Of a stretch of DNA of 64,000 nucleotides, positions 1 through 10,600 are shown in pieces. Within the stretch, counting starts at the first letter, position 1. Every line of letters begins with the position of its first letter. The translations under genes were made by a program, and so were the position numbers. Origin of the DNA: Closterium sp. NIES-65 (taxonomy: Eukaryota > Streptophyta > Zygnematophyceae > Desmidiales > Closteriaceae); NCBI GenBank assembly GCA_948144175.1, contig CANXME010002579.1, positions 1,610,001 to 1,674,000 of the forward strand. The letters are read 5' to 3'. The notes beneath the pieces were generated by a model. It was not told the DNA's origin. It ran no database searches and saw only the letters and a list, made by a program, of their open reading frames with translations.

Positions 1-2
1 AT

Positions 3-3000
3 GGGATTGCTGAGCGCCGCATTGGCATGGTCATGGACGTCGCCCGCACGTCCATGTTGCATGCGGTTGCCCCCCATTTTCTGTGGCCGTTTGCGGTTCG
101 GTACGCGGCGCATCAGATCAACCTTCAGCCCAGGGTCTCCATGCCGGAGACCTCCCCAGCCTTGCTGTGGACAGGGAAGGTTGGCGATGTGTCTGCGTTC
201 CGTGTCTGGGGATCTCGGGCGTTTGTCCGCGATTTGTCAGCGGACAAGCTGTCCCCTCATGCTGCTCCCTGCGTCTTCGTGGGTTTCCCCCCTGACGCAC
301 CAGGGTGGCAGTTCTACCACCCCACCTCTCGCCGTGTTCTGTCCTCCCAGGACGTCACGTTCGACGAGTCGGTCCCCTACTACCGGCTCTTCCCCTACCG
401 CACTCTGTCCCTCCCCCCCCCACCGCTCTTCCTTGTCCCATGTCTCCCCCCGGTAGACTCCCTCCCCCCTCAGGGTCGGGCCCCGTCAGGTGTGTCCCAC
501 GTAGACGCTGTTGAGCCTTTCGAGGTCGCTGGCAACTTTGGTGCTGCTGAGGGTGCTGAGCCTGGGGGTGCTGACACTGGGGGTGCTGCGTGTGTGGGTG
601 CTGAGCCTGAGGGTATTACGCCAGGGAGTGTTGAGTCTAGGGGTGCTGAGCCTGGGGGTGCTACGCCTGGGGGTGATGAGTCTGGGGGTGCTGGGCCTGG
701 GGGTGCTACGCCTGGAGGTGCTGAGCCTAAGGGTGCTGAGCCTAGGGGTGCTGAGCCTGGTGGTGCTGTGCCTGACGGTTCTCCGGGTCCTTCTTCTCGC
801 CGGGAGCCGCTCTCTCCACAAAAGCTGTGTGAGTGGTTTGCCTGGCGCTAGAGGCGAGCTGCTGGAGCTGGAGGTGCTGCGGGTACTGGAGGTTCTGTTG
901 CTGCTGAGGGAGCTGGTGCCACGCGTCCCGGAGGTGCTCGTATTGGTGGTACTGGAGCTGCCGGACCCGCGGGTACTTCTGGAGCTGGAGCTGCGGGTGT
1001 TTGCGCGGAGGCTACTGCTGTCGGTTCTGGAGGCGGTCCTGCTGGGGGTACTACTGGTGCTGCTGGAGGTACTGGAGTTGGAGCTGCTACTGGTGCTGGT
1101 GCTGCCTCTGGGGGTGCTGGTACTGTCCCAGCTATGTCTGGAGTCGCCGCGCGGCCTTGGCCGTACTTCGTTCCGCTCCTTCACCAGGTTCTTGGTCTCT
1201 CGTCTTCCACTGGTCCTTCTCCTCCCTTAGAGTGTCCACAGCCTGTCCCGACGCAGTTACAGTTACAGCCTGCCTCCCCACTGCCTGCTCCGTCTCCCTA
1301 CACTGGTCCTACTAGAGGTCTTGCTGAGCGTCGTGAGCCTGCGTCTCGTCCGACGTCACCTGTCCGTGCTGCTCGCACTAGTGGTCGTGGTTCGCGTAAG
1401 CGTCCTCCTCCTGTCCCTGACACGCACCGGATGTCTTTGTGTCCGTCCACTGCTCCTCTGCGTGCCCCTTTGCCTTCTCCTCCTGATTCTTCTCTTCCTG
1501 CTCTTGCCGACCCGGAGTTGGACTCTCTTCGTGCTGCCAGTCCTACTGTCACGCGTCTCCTTGCTACTGTTGTCACTGACCCTTCCTTTGAGTCCGGTGC
1601 TGCGTCTGCCTTAGTTGCTGAGCTGGTCTACTTTGCTGCCGCGTGTCGTCTAGACTACGCCGCGAGTCTTGTTGCTGAGTCTGAGTCTGCCTGTCCTCCG
1701 TCTGTCGGGGGTGAGTATGCTCTTGACACGGACGTCCTTGAGGACAGGCAGGAGGAGTTCCAGTGGTTCCAGTGCTTTGCCGCTGCTTTGCCCCATCTCG
1801 TGTCCATGCTTGTTGCCCCTGAGGGAGACCCGGATGCTCTAGACATCCTGACCCCACGCTCTTACGCAGAGGCGATGGCCGGTCCCTACTCCTCTCAGTG
1901 GCAGACAGCCATGGACGCAGAGATGGCTTCTTGGAAGTCCACAGGCACCTACGTCGACGAGGTTCCCCCACATGGGGCGAACATCGTCAGTGGCATGTCG
2001 ATTTTCAGGGTGAAGCGGCCGCCGGGTTCTCCGCCTGTCTTCAAGGCGCGTTACGTGGCTCGCGGCTTCAGTCAGCGGCAGGGAGTTGACTTCTTCCAGA
2101 CCTTCTCCCCGACCCCGAAGATGACCACTCTTCGGGTTCTACTGCACATCGGCGCTTAGCGTGACTACGAGCTCCACTCTCGTGACTTCAGCACTGCTTT
2201 CCTACAGGGCAGCCCACACGAGGAGATCTGACTGCGCCGCCCTCCCGGCTTCACTGGGTCGTTCCCTCCTGGTAGCCAGTGGAGCCTCCGGCGGCCAGTC
2301 TACGGTCTCCGCCAGGCGCCGCGCGAGTGGCACGACACATTGAGGACTACACTTGCGGCTCTTGGGTTCGCTCCCTCTACTGCTGACCCGTCGCTGTTTC
2401 TACGCACCGACACCTCGCTGCCCCCGTTCTACATCCTCGTGTACGTCGACGACTTGATCTTTGCCACTGCGGACACTATGGCACTCGCCCACGTGAAGTC
2501 GGAGCTGCAGAAGAGACACACGTGCACAGACCTGGGTGAACTGACAAGCTATCTTGGCTTGCGGATCACTCGAGACAGAGCACGGCGCACCATCACCCTG
2601 ACTTAGTCACACATGGTGCAGCAGGTCCTTTAGCGCTTCGGCTTCACGTACTCCTCGCCTCAGTCCACTCCTCTGCCTACAGGTCATTCGCTCTCAGCTC
2701 TGCCTTCGGATGAGTCCGTAGAGCCGAGTGGCCCGTATCCAGTGCTTGTGGGCTGCCTCATGTACCTGATGACCTGCACGCGACCTGACCTGGCATACCC
2801 TCGTAGCATCCTTGCACGCTATGTCGCTCCCGGCCGTCACCGAAAGGAGCACATGGATGCAGCTAAGAGGGTGTTGCGCTACTTGTGCAGTACGTCGGGC
2901 ATGGGGCTAGTGCTTGGAGGGCGAGACCGGGTTGTTCTCACTGGGCACTCAGACGCTTCTTGGGCTGACGACCAGGCTACACAGCGGTCGTCTCAGGGTT

Positions 3001-3425
3001 ACACCTTCAGTCTTGGCTCTGGCTCAGTCTCTTGGCGTTCTACACGCTCTTCTTCTGTTCTCAGCTCCAGCTGTGAGGCTGAGATCTACGCCATGGCCAT
3101 GGCTGCCCAGGAGCTACGCTGGCTCACCTACCTGCTGACTGACCTTGGAGAGCGGCCTCGTTCTCCTCCAGTGCTGTACGTCGACAACAAGGCAACCATT
3201 GCCTTGTGTGAGGAGCACAGACTGTAGCACAGGACGAAGCACATTGCTCTGCGCTACTTCCTTGCTCGAGAGCTGCAGCAGGGTGGTCAGCTTCGTCTGC
3301 GTTACGTGGCCACTGAGGCCAACATTGCTGATGTGTTCACCAAGGCGCTTCAGCCTTGTGACTATCAGCGCTTTTGCACTCTTCTAGGCCTTGTGCCCAT
3401 TGGACCTCACTTGCATACCTCTTGA
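3..3425 (+). pseudogene. Element A pol fragment (integrase C-terminus, RT, RNase H), nonsense-riddled
   Basis: One frame can be followed from base 3 to a natural stop at 3423-3425. It covers the integrase tail (GIAERR at the very start, then the GKVGD..FRVWGSRAFV region), a Gly/Glu/Pro repeat linker, a Ser/Pro-rich spacer, RT (DAEMASWKSTGTYV, FKARYVARGF, YVDDL at 2442-2453) and RNase H (GHSDASWADD, SSCEAEIYA, VDNKATIAL). The frame is kept throughout but broken by TAG at 849-851, TAG at 2157-2159, TGA at 2229-2231, TAG at 2604-2606, TAG near 2631 and TAG at 3225-3227. Comparison with E and B shows most are CAG-to-TAG, GAG-to-TAG or TGG-to-TGA changes. It cannot make a functional polyprotein. 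Confidence 0.92.
535..775 (+). repeat. 15-bp coding minisatellite between integrase and RT of element A
   Basis: Imperfect tandem units of GGTGCTGAGCCTGGG encode a run of Gly-Ala-Glu-Pro-Gly-type pentapeptides in the linker between integrase and RT. The same kind of array, with a different copy number, lies at the same place in elements B, E and F. It is probably a flexible, unstructured linker that expands and contracts by slippage. Confidence 0.85.
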
Positions 3426-3636
3426 CCTTGCTTGTACTGTTGCATATATATATACCTACTCTTGCTTGTCTGGCACTAATATGTATATGCTCTCCTGCAT
3501 GTGAACTGGCCTTGTGGCCTTGAACTTGTGCTCGGAATGTGTGGTGACGTTGTGGTCCACCGTGAGCTGACTTTGCTCTCCTTTGCTTGACTGGTCTTGT
3601 GACCCCTTGTTCTCCCCCACTTCGCCTATGGGGGTA
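3426..3636 (+). promoter_or_regulatory. Element A 3' UTR with conserved hairpin box and polypurine tract
   Basis: This noncoding stretch between the pol stop and the 3' LTR holds a hairpin box at 3530-3567 (GCTC, 7 nt, GTGG, 12-nt loop, CCAC, 3 nt, GAGC). A second inverted repeat (CCCCCA, 9 nt, TGGGGG) follows, whose 3' arm is the polypurine tract ATGGGGGTA just before the LTR. A short TA run (about 3446-3455) is also present. Both hairpins recur in other elements of this window. Confidence 0.75.
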
Positions 3637-3768
3637 TGTCAGAACTATATAGCTGATACATATTATGTAGGCTACAGTGGGGTAGCCCATAAGGGGTACA
3701 ACCCAATTAGGTTTAGTACTTGTATTGTTTTCATCCTTAGTTCATCCATTCACATCGTGATTCTGACA
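3637..3768 (+). repeat. Element A 3' LTR (132 bp)
   Basis: It begins TGTCAG right after the polypurine tract and ends TTCTGACA. It aligns along its length with the reverse complement of the element B LTR, including the shared core GGCTA.AGTGGGGTA.CCCATA.GGGGTACAACC. No second copy is in view, so the ends are set by homology. Confidence 0.8.
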
Positions 3769-5070
3769 CAATCCTTCTCCCCCTTTCCCCAACCTGAGGT
3801 CTCTCCAGGTCTCGCTCCCAACCTAGCCCGCTTTCATGCCCCTCGTAATGTCTTGCAGCCCAGCCCCCCCTTCCTTTCGCGTCCCTCCACCTCCACCCAC
3901 CCTGATCCCTCGCGTCGCAGCCCCTCATTGTCGTGTGCGTGCCCCTCAGTAGCCACGCAGCTGTCTGTCAGCTAGCGAGTTGTTAGCACTGTGCCAGGGG
4001 CGCGTTCATTATCAAAACAAGCGTGATTATATTAGACAAGTGTGTTAGCTAAATCAGACTGTGCAAATTGAATCGTATGAAGAATTCGACTAAGCTTTAA
4101 CATTCGTCCAAAAAATCAGACCAAAAATATATGCCCGTCTGAACGTCAGAGTGAACGGTTTTTTTACTTAGGTATGTCAGACATGCCCAAATCCTAGCAA
4201 GAGCCCTGATCTCTGTAGCTCTACATTGATCTCGATCGATCTAAGTAGGTTGGAGCAATCGACTGAATCGGGTCGACCCATAGATCGCGATCAACAGATT
4301 GCTCCCGATCAGGGCCCAAAATTGGTTTTGGCCCACCTATCAAATCAGAGTTCCAGGGTGGGCCAGCCCTGACTCCTAAGGTAAAAAATGTCGTACACTG
4401 ATGGAAACAGGGTAAAAAAATACTTTAGCTGATTACGTTTAAAGTTAACTTAAGCTTATGAATCATTACGAGCTTGACAATAGCGAGAAGTTGTTGATGT
4501 CCGGAAGGTCGATGTTTTGATGCTTACGTGCGGATATTAACGGAGTGTACCATTTGCTCGCGCTGTTTTGCGCAACATCCACCGTATCCTTGCTACGAAA
4601 TAGTCGGTATCAATGTAACGGGGTTAAAACACTTATGAAAGTCAAGGGAAACAATCTCTAACTCGGATTTCATAAGGGTACAAAAATTAAAACACTTTTC
4701 GAGTCAGAGTAAAAAATCCGGGAGGCTGACTGGGTCAGGGTAACCCCAAAAAAAGCGGCCGCCAGTCAGGGCAATCAGGGTATTTTACCCTGACATTTTG
4801 GGGCCTGCTCCCGGTCACCTTGATCGTTCATCCCGGTTTCCAGGAATTTATTGATCGTGATCGATTGAGGCGATCAGTCAAATATAGTCCACATCCTAAA
4901 CTGAGTGTTTTGCAGTTGATGTGAAAAACCCCGTATCGGATTGGCTGACGAATTTGGAGGTTGGTTTGAGGGATTAACGAATTTCGTGAACGAGCCCCAT
5001 TCGGTAAGGGCGCGTGAACACATACAATTTCAGTTACCATTTTTTTGTCAGGTAACAGATACAAACGTTG
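3769..5070. other. AT-rich sequence without recognisable gene (probable host or very old repeat DNA)
   Basis: After a CT-rich stretch (about 3770-3960) the sequence turns AT-rich, unlike the retroelements around it. No open frame resembles a known protein. It carries scattered short repeats of the type TCAGGG/CCCTGA and poly-A/T tracts. A similar composition and the same short motifs recur at 43379-44467, on the other side of the retroelement stack. I see no gene in it. Confidence 0.6.
4775..4793. repeat. Perfect short inverted repeat
   Basis: TCAGGGTA and TACCCTGA are separated by TTT, giving an 8-bp stem. It sits in the AT-rich island among other TCAGGG-like words. It could be a terminator-like hairpin or the remains of a terminal inverted repeat; nothing else supports either reading. 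Confidence 0.6.
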
Positions 5071-5340
5071 TGTAAGGAATTCTGCCTAATTCCTTACAGA
5101 GGCACTCCAATTCAAACTTTCAGAAATCAGGCGCAGTCCGTCGACCTCGCCGTCCGAGCCACCAACGCGTCGCCTTCGGGTTTTCCAACCCCAAACCTGC
5201 ATCCAACGTTTGCGTGGCTCCGCGACCTCGGCCTAGCTAGCCTTGCTATATTATGCCTAGGCCTCGTTGTTTGCTCAGTAGTTGTAATCACTTCCGCGAT
5301 ATTGCATTTTGCGCACTCTTCTTTCGTATAACTCATAATA
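5071..5340 (+). repeat. G1 5' LTR (270 bp)
   Basis: It starts with TGTAAGGAATT, which pairs with AATTCCTTACA after a 6-nt loop (5071-5098). It ends CATAATA, matching the CATAACA end of the G2 LTR. Homology to the split G2 LTR (44468-44648 plus 51925-52020) sets both ends, including a shared GCGTCGCCTTCGG block. Confidence 0.85.
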
Positions 5341-5342
5341 CT

Positions 5343-5355
5343 TGGTAGCTGAGCC
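5343..5355 (+). promoter_or_regulatory. G1 primer-binding site (degenerate)
   Basis: TGGTAGCTGAGCC two bases after the LTR is a decayed form of TGGTATCAGAGC, the complement of the initiator-Met tRNA 3' end that is preserved exactly in G2 at 52023-52034. Confidence 0.75.
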
Positions 5356-5545
5356 ACTTTCCTAGGTTACCCACCGCCAGTTTCCGGGGTAGTTTAGTGC
5401 AGGGGTGCGATAGACTTGGTGGGCTGCAAAGCGGTCGGCTGAGAGATAGATACGATTATCTCGCTCCGACTAAAGCGTTTGCGCCTTCATCAAAGTCAGA
5501 AAAATAGCTGTAAACCTGCTGCCCGTTAGGATGAGTCCCTGAAAC

Positions 5546-6703
5546 ATGAATCAAGCTGAGTTCAACGCGTTTCTGCAGGACTTTCAAGCGATGCAAACCA
5601 ATTTGCAGACCATGTCTGGCGAGTTGGAGCGCCTGCGGGTGGAAAACGCCGAACTACGCCAAGCGCGAGGTGAAGCGCGCCAGGAGTCGCCCGCCATGGA
5701 CGAAGCAAGTACCAGTTCCACGCCCAACGACGACGTCCTTAGCAAACTTCAGGGCTCGCAGGACAGTGAAGATGGGTGGGCAGCACGGCAGCAACAAGCA
5801 CAAGGGACGCAAAGCAACAACCGCACCAGAACCAACAGGCACAAGTGACACCGAGGCAATAGTCGCAGACAACGCCACGACAGGCGCCAGCGACAAACCC
5901 GGCGATAGCTTCGATGGCGCCGCCGGTGCATGGAGCAGCAGCAGTTTCAACAACTGTTAAAATAAAACCGACAAACCCACCCCCGTTCAACCCCAGCGAC
6001 AAAACCGTCACTTTGTCGGCTTGGTTGTTTGGTGAGGAGGTTTTCTTCAATGCTGCGCAAATTGCTGACGATGCCACTCGCATTGATTTTGCAGCGTCAG
6101 TGTTACGAAGAGCCGCGCTGGAATGGTGGAGGCGAACGCTTTAGATAGAGGGGACCTTGGCAGGGTTATCACGTGCGCAACAAGCAACTACAATATTTGG
6201 AGTGGCCACGATACGCGCATGGACGGATGGGGTGCCGCGCTGCGAGCCCGATTCGAGCATGTATCCGCCTCGGATTCTGCCCGCATGAAGTTGCGTGCCT
6301 GGAAGCAGGTGACATAGGTCCAAGATTACACGGCGACGTTCCGCGCCTTGGCCGACCAATTGGACGACATGAGCGATGCGGAGCGACTCGATAAATACGT
6401 CGCAGGCCTCAAGTACGAGATACAATACGAGGTGCGACGAACGGGGCCACGCAATTTCCTCGATGCCGTCCAGCTGGTCGATCAACGGACGTGCTGATGG
6501 AGTGGGCGAAATTGAGATCCCGGGAGGGCAATCAATTTCGTGGACCGCCTCGCCAGCCCACAATCAATAGTGTGGATGTGCCGAGACGTGCACCAAACAC
6601 GTGCTTCAACTGCAACCAACCGGGCCACTGGAAGGACTGCCCGAAGCAGGGGAATAGGAGCGACAGAAAGAGACGAGTCAGTAGCAGTGGGGCCACCTGC
6701 TGA
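5546..6703 (+). pseudogene. G1 gag (capsid and nucleocapsid), frameshifted
   Basis: The gag reading starts at the ATG at 5546 with a coiled-coil-like N-terminus (ELERLRVENAELRQ) also found in G2. It shifts frame to continue at 5914-6144, where the gag core is recognisable (NPPPFNPSDKTVT, then WLFGEEVFF and ALEWWRRTL). It stops near 6142, resumes in broken frames, and ends with a CCHC zinc knuckle (CFNCNQPGHWKDC) at 6602-6640. Several in-frame stops and indels make it non-functional. Gag would form the virus-like particle and bind element RNA. Confidence 0.88.
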
Positions 6704-6704
6704 T

Positions 6705-7276
6705 GAGACCCCGTCGCCATGCAATCAACATCCATACGGAGTGGTGGTACCGATACGGGCTATCGACCGCAACATGACGAATAAAGTGGATGAACACGTG
6801 GATCAACCTATGCTGGTCGTGGTGAGGGTTAACGGGTATAGAATAAGATTTTTTGTTGACGATGGGGCGAGCCATAGTCTTGTCAACCTGGCAACGGCCA
6901 AAAAAATCGGAGTGAAGCTGGACATGTGTCTGCCCGAGATTAACGTGCGACTAGTGGACAGAACACCAATGGCGATTTGAGACGAGGTGCGACAAATTCG
7001 GATGAAGTGTGGCGACGATTTTGGGTTTTCAATGAAGATGCTGGCGACAACGCTGGACGGTTGCGATGTACTACTTAGACAAAATTGGCTGCAGTGATTC
7101 AATCCAACGATTGACTGTATGACGGGAGCCATCACGGTGCCAAGCAACAAGGGGCACGTGACACTCCTGAAATGGGCGGAGGCGGAAATGATAACAACAC
7201 GTGTCAAGGCGATAAAGCTGATGAGGGCGATAAAGAGGGGAGTGCAAGGCTACGCCGTACAGCTGTACGAGGTAGC
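6705..7276 (+). pseudogene. G1 protease region of pol, interrupted by element B
   Basis: An aspartic-protease segment is readable in a frame different from the zinc knuckle: VVVPIRAIDRN, then FFVDDGASHSLVNLATAKK. A TGA at 6978-6980 and further stops near 7081-7099 break it. The usual D-S/T-G active site reads D-D-G here. The frame reaches 7276 and continues at 21190 once element B and one TSD are removed. Confidence 0.85.
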
Positions 7277-7407
7277 TGAGAAAACTGAAACGAGAATGAA
7301 TGAACTATGAATGAAGTGAGTACAAATATGAAACCCTAATTGGTTGTACCCCCTATGGGATACCCCACTATAGCCTACACAACAACATAAGCTATAATAT
7401 TCTGACA
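7277..7407 (-). repeat. Element B 3' LTR (131 bp)
   Basis: This is the direct-repeat partner of 21058-21184. It carries one extra GAAT unit relative to the other copy. On the minus strand it begins TGTCAG and ends CTCA. The adjoining inner sequence is the polypurine tract, seen on the plus strand as CACCCCCATAGG. Confidence 0.95.
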
Positions 7408-7618
7408 CACCCCCATAGGCAAAGTGGGGGAGAACAAGGGGTCACAAGACCAGTCAAGCAAAGCAAAGCAAAGCTCAGGGTGGACCACAAAGTCACCACA
7501 CATTCCGAGCACAAGTTCAAATGCCAAAAGGCCAGTTCACATGCAAGAGCACAAATGTATATATAAAAGGCTAAGCAAGCAAGAGCAGGAGTATATATAT
7601 GTGACAGTACAAGCAAGG
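7408..7618 (-). promoter_or_regulatory. Element B 3' UTR: polypurine-tract hairpin and conserved 38-nt hairpin box
   Basis: On the plus strand, CCCCCA (within 7409-7414) pairs with TGGGGG across a 9-nt loop and encloses the polypurine tract. The box at 7473-7510 has the pattern GCTC-3-GTGG-12-CCAC-7-GAGC, conserved in A, D, E, F and H. AT-repeat tracts (tatatata) separate it from the RNase H stop codon. Confidence 0.8.
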
Positions 7619-10600
7619 TCAAGAAGTGAGCAAGTGAGGCAAGACAGGCACAAGACCCAGCTGAGTGCAGAAGCGCTGATGATCACAAGGCGCAAGTGCC
7701 TTGGTGAAAACATCAGCAGTGTTGGCCTCAGAGGCCACGTACGCAAGCCGCAACTGTCCACGCTGCTGTAGCTTACGAGCAAGGAAGTAGAGGAGAGCAA
7801 TGTGCTTTGTCCTGTGCTCCAGTCGCTGCTCTCGACACAAGGCCAGCATGGCCTTGTTGTCTACGTACAGCACTGGAGGAGAACGAGGCGGCTCTCCAAG
7901 GTCGGTTAGCAGGTAGGTGAGCCAGCGAAGCTCCTGGGCAGCCATAGCCCCGGCGTAGATCTCAGCCTCACAACTGGAGCCGAGAACTGAAGACGAGCGG
8001 GTAGCCCGCCAAAAAAAGGAGCCGGAACCAAGACTGAAGGTGTAACCCTGTGACGACCGCTGCGTAGCCTGGTCGTCAGCCCAAGAAGCGTCCGCGTGCC
8101 CAGTGAGGACCACTGGACTCCGCCCTCCAAGCACTAGCCCCATGCCCGACGTACTGCACAAGTAGCGCAACACCCTCTTCGCTGCAGCCATGTGCTCTGG
8201 TCGGTGTCTCCCAGGAGCAACATAGCGTGCGAGAATGCTAACAGGGTATGCAAGGTCAGGTCGTGTGCAGGTCATCATGTACATGAGGCAGCCAACAAGC
8301 TCTCAGTACGGGCCACTCGACTCCACGGACTCATCCGAAGGCAGAGTTGAGAGCGAGTGGCGAGTAGGCGGAGGAGTGGCCTGAGGCGAGGAGTACGTGA
8401 AGCCGAAGCGCTGAAGGACCTGTTGCACCATGTGTGACTGAGTCAGGGTAATGGTGCGGCGTGCTCTGTCCCGGGTGATCTGCAAGCCAAGGTAGCTGCG
8501 CAGTTCACCCAGGTCAGTGCACGTGTGTCTCTTCTGCAGCTCGGACTTCATGTAGGCGAGTCCAGCATTGTAAGCTGTGGCAAAGACCAAGTCGTCAACG
8601 TACACGAGGATGTAGAACGGCGGCAGCGAGGTGTCGGTGCGCAGAAACAGCGACGAGTTGGCAGTAGAAGGAGCAAACCCAAGAGCCGCAAGCGTAGTCC
8701 TCAGTGTGTCGTGCCACTCACGTGGCGCCTGGCGGAGACCATAGACTGGGCGCCGGAGACTCCACTGGGTACCAGGAGGGAACGACCCAGTGAAGCCAGG
8801 TGGGCGGCGCAGCCAGATCAACTCGTGCAGGCTGCCCTGCAAGAAAGCTGTGCTGAAGTCGAGAGAGTGCAGCTCGTAGTCACGGTGAGCAGCAACGTGT
8901 AGCAGTACCCGAAGAGTGGTCATCTTCGGGGTGGGGGAGAAGGTCTGAAAGTAGTCAACTCCCTGCCGCTGAGTGAAGCCACGAGCCACGTAACGCGCCT
9001 TGAAGACAAGCGGAGAACCCGGCGGCCGCTTCACCCTGAAGATCCACATGCCACTGACGATATTCGCCCCAGGAGGGGGGACAGCGTCAACGTAGGTGCC
9101 TGTGGACTTCCAGGAAGCCATATCTGCATCCATAGCTGCCTACCACTGAGAGGAGTAGGGACCCTCTATCACCTCCGCGTAAGAGCGCGGAGTCGGGATG
9201 TCAAGTGCATCCGGGTCTCCCTCATGGGTAAGCAGTACAGACACGAGATGAGGTGAAGCAGCTGCCAGACACTGGAACTCCTCCTGCTTGTCCTCAAGGA
9301 CGTCCGTGCCAAGGGCACACTCACCCCCGTCGGACGGAGGACAGACAGAATCAGACTCAGCGACAAGACTAGCAGCGTAGTCTAAGCGACAGCGAGCAGC
9401 AAAGTCGACGAGCTCAGTAACGAGAGCAGACACAGCAGTAGACTCGAAAGAAGGGTCAGTGACGACAGTAGCAAGGAGACGCATGAAAGTAGGACTGGCA
9501 GCACGAAGAGAGTCCGACTGAGGGTCGGCAAGTGCAGGAAGAGAGGACTCAGGAGGGGAAGGCAAAGGGGCACGCAAAGGAGCAATAGACGGACGCAGAG
9601 ACATCCAGTGCGTGCCAGGGACAGGAGGAGGACGCTGGCGCGAACCGCGACCACTAGCGCGAGCAGCTCGAACAGGCGACGCAGGATGAGACGCAAGCTC
9701 ACGACGCTAAGTAAGACCTCCAGTAGGACCAGCGTAGGGAGAAGGAGCAGGCAAAAGGGAGATAGGTTGTAGCTGTGACTGTGACGGGACAGGCTGTGGA
9801 CACTCTAAGGGAGGAGGAGGACCAGTAGAAAGTGGAAGACCAAGAACCTGCTGAAGGAGTGGAACAAAGTACGGTGGAGGCCGCACGACGACGCCACAAG
9901 CAGCAGGGACAGCACCAATACCCTCAGCAGGAGCACCCGCTCCAGCAGCACCTCCAGCAGCTTGAGAACCTCGAGGAGCACCAGGAGCACCCCGAGCCGG
10001 ACCGCCAGCGGTAGCCTCAGCGCCAACACCCTCAGCAGCACCAGCTCCAGTCAAACCCGCAGGCCTAGCAGCTCCAGTACTACCAGTACGAGCACCTCTG
10101 GGACCCGCGACAGCAGCACCCTCAGGAGCCGAAGAACCTCCAGCACCAGCAGTACGGCGCCAGCGCCGGGCAAACCACTCGTGCAGCTCCTGTGGAGAGA
10201 GTGGCTCTCGACGAGAAGAAGCACTCGGAGAACCTCGAGGCGGAGCACCTCCAGGCTCAGCACCCCCAGGCGTAGCACCCCCAGACACAGCACCCCTAGA
10301 CGCAGCACCCCCAGGCTCAGCACCCCCAGGCTCAGCACCCCCAGACGCAGCACCCCTAGGCTCAGCACCCCCAGACTCCGCACCCCCAGGTCCAGCACCC
10401 CCAGGCTCAGCACCCCCAGCAGCACCAGAGTCACCAGTGACCTCGACAGGCTTGACTGCGTCTACCTGGGACACACCTGAAGGGGCATGAACCTGAGGGG
10501 GGAGGGGGTCTACCTGGGGGGGACCTGGTACAAGGAAGAGCGGGGGTGGGGGGAGGGACGGAGGGCGGTAGGGGAAGAGGCGGTAGTAGGGGACTGACTC

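Larger units (their letters stand above)
1..3768 (+). mobile_element. Element A: Ty1/copia LTR retrotransposon, 5'-truncated by the window edge
   Basis: The window opens at the integrase catalytic Glu region (GIAERR) of a copia polyprotein and runs through reverse transcriptase and RNase H to a 3' UTR, polypurine tract and 3' LTR. Its 5' LTR, gag, protease and most of integrase lie outside. It belongs to the same clade as elements B, E and F: the integrase tail, the pentapeptide linker and the 3' UTR hairpin are all shared. It is decayed by nonsense codons but without visible frameshifts. The five bases after the LTR are CAATC, but the matching TSD copy is out of view. Confidence 0.93.
5071..7276 (+). 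mobile_element. Element G1: Ty3/gypsy retrotransposon, 5' part
   Basis: This section consists of LTR, primer-binding site, gag and protease of a gypsy element closely related to G2. It is interrupted at 7276/7277 by element B and resumes at 21185. The junction is exact: dropping B plus one copy of the TSD GTAGC joins the two halves in frame at the protease-RT boundary. The five bases before the LTR are CGTTG; the partner TSD is not seen because the 3' half is truncated near 21921. Confidence 0.92.

Noticed and set aside
511-1230. Plus-strand frame rich in Leu/Val over the element A linker
   Set aside because: It is a frame-shifted reading of the 15-bp pentapeptide repeat; the true pol frame is the one with integrase and RT motifs.
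5125-5335. Short open frames on both strands in the G1 LTR
   Set aside because: They lie within the LTR and have no homology to G2 at the protein level; they are best explained as chance.
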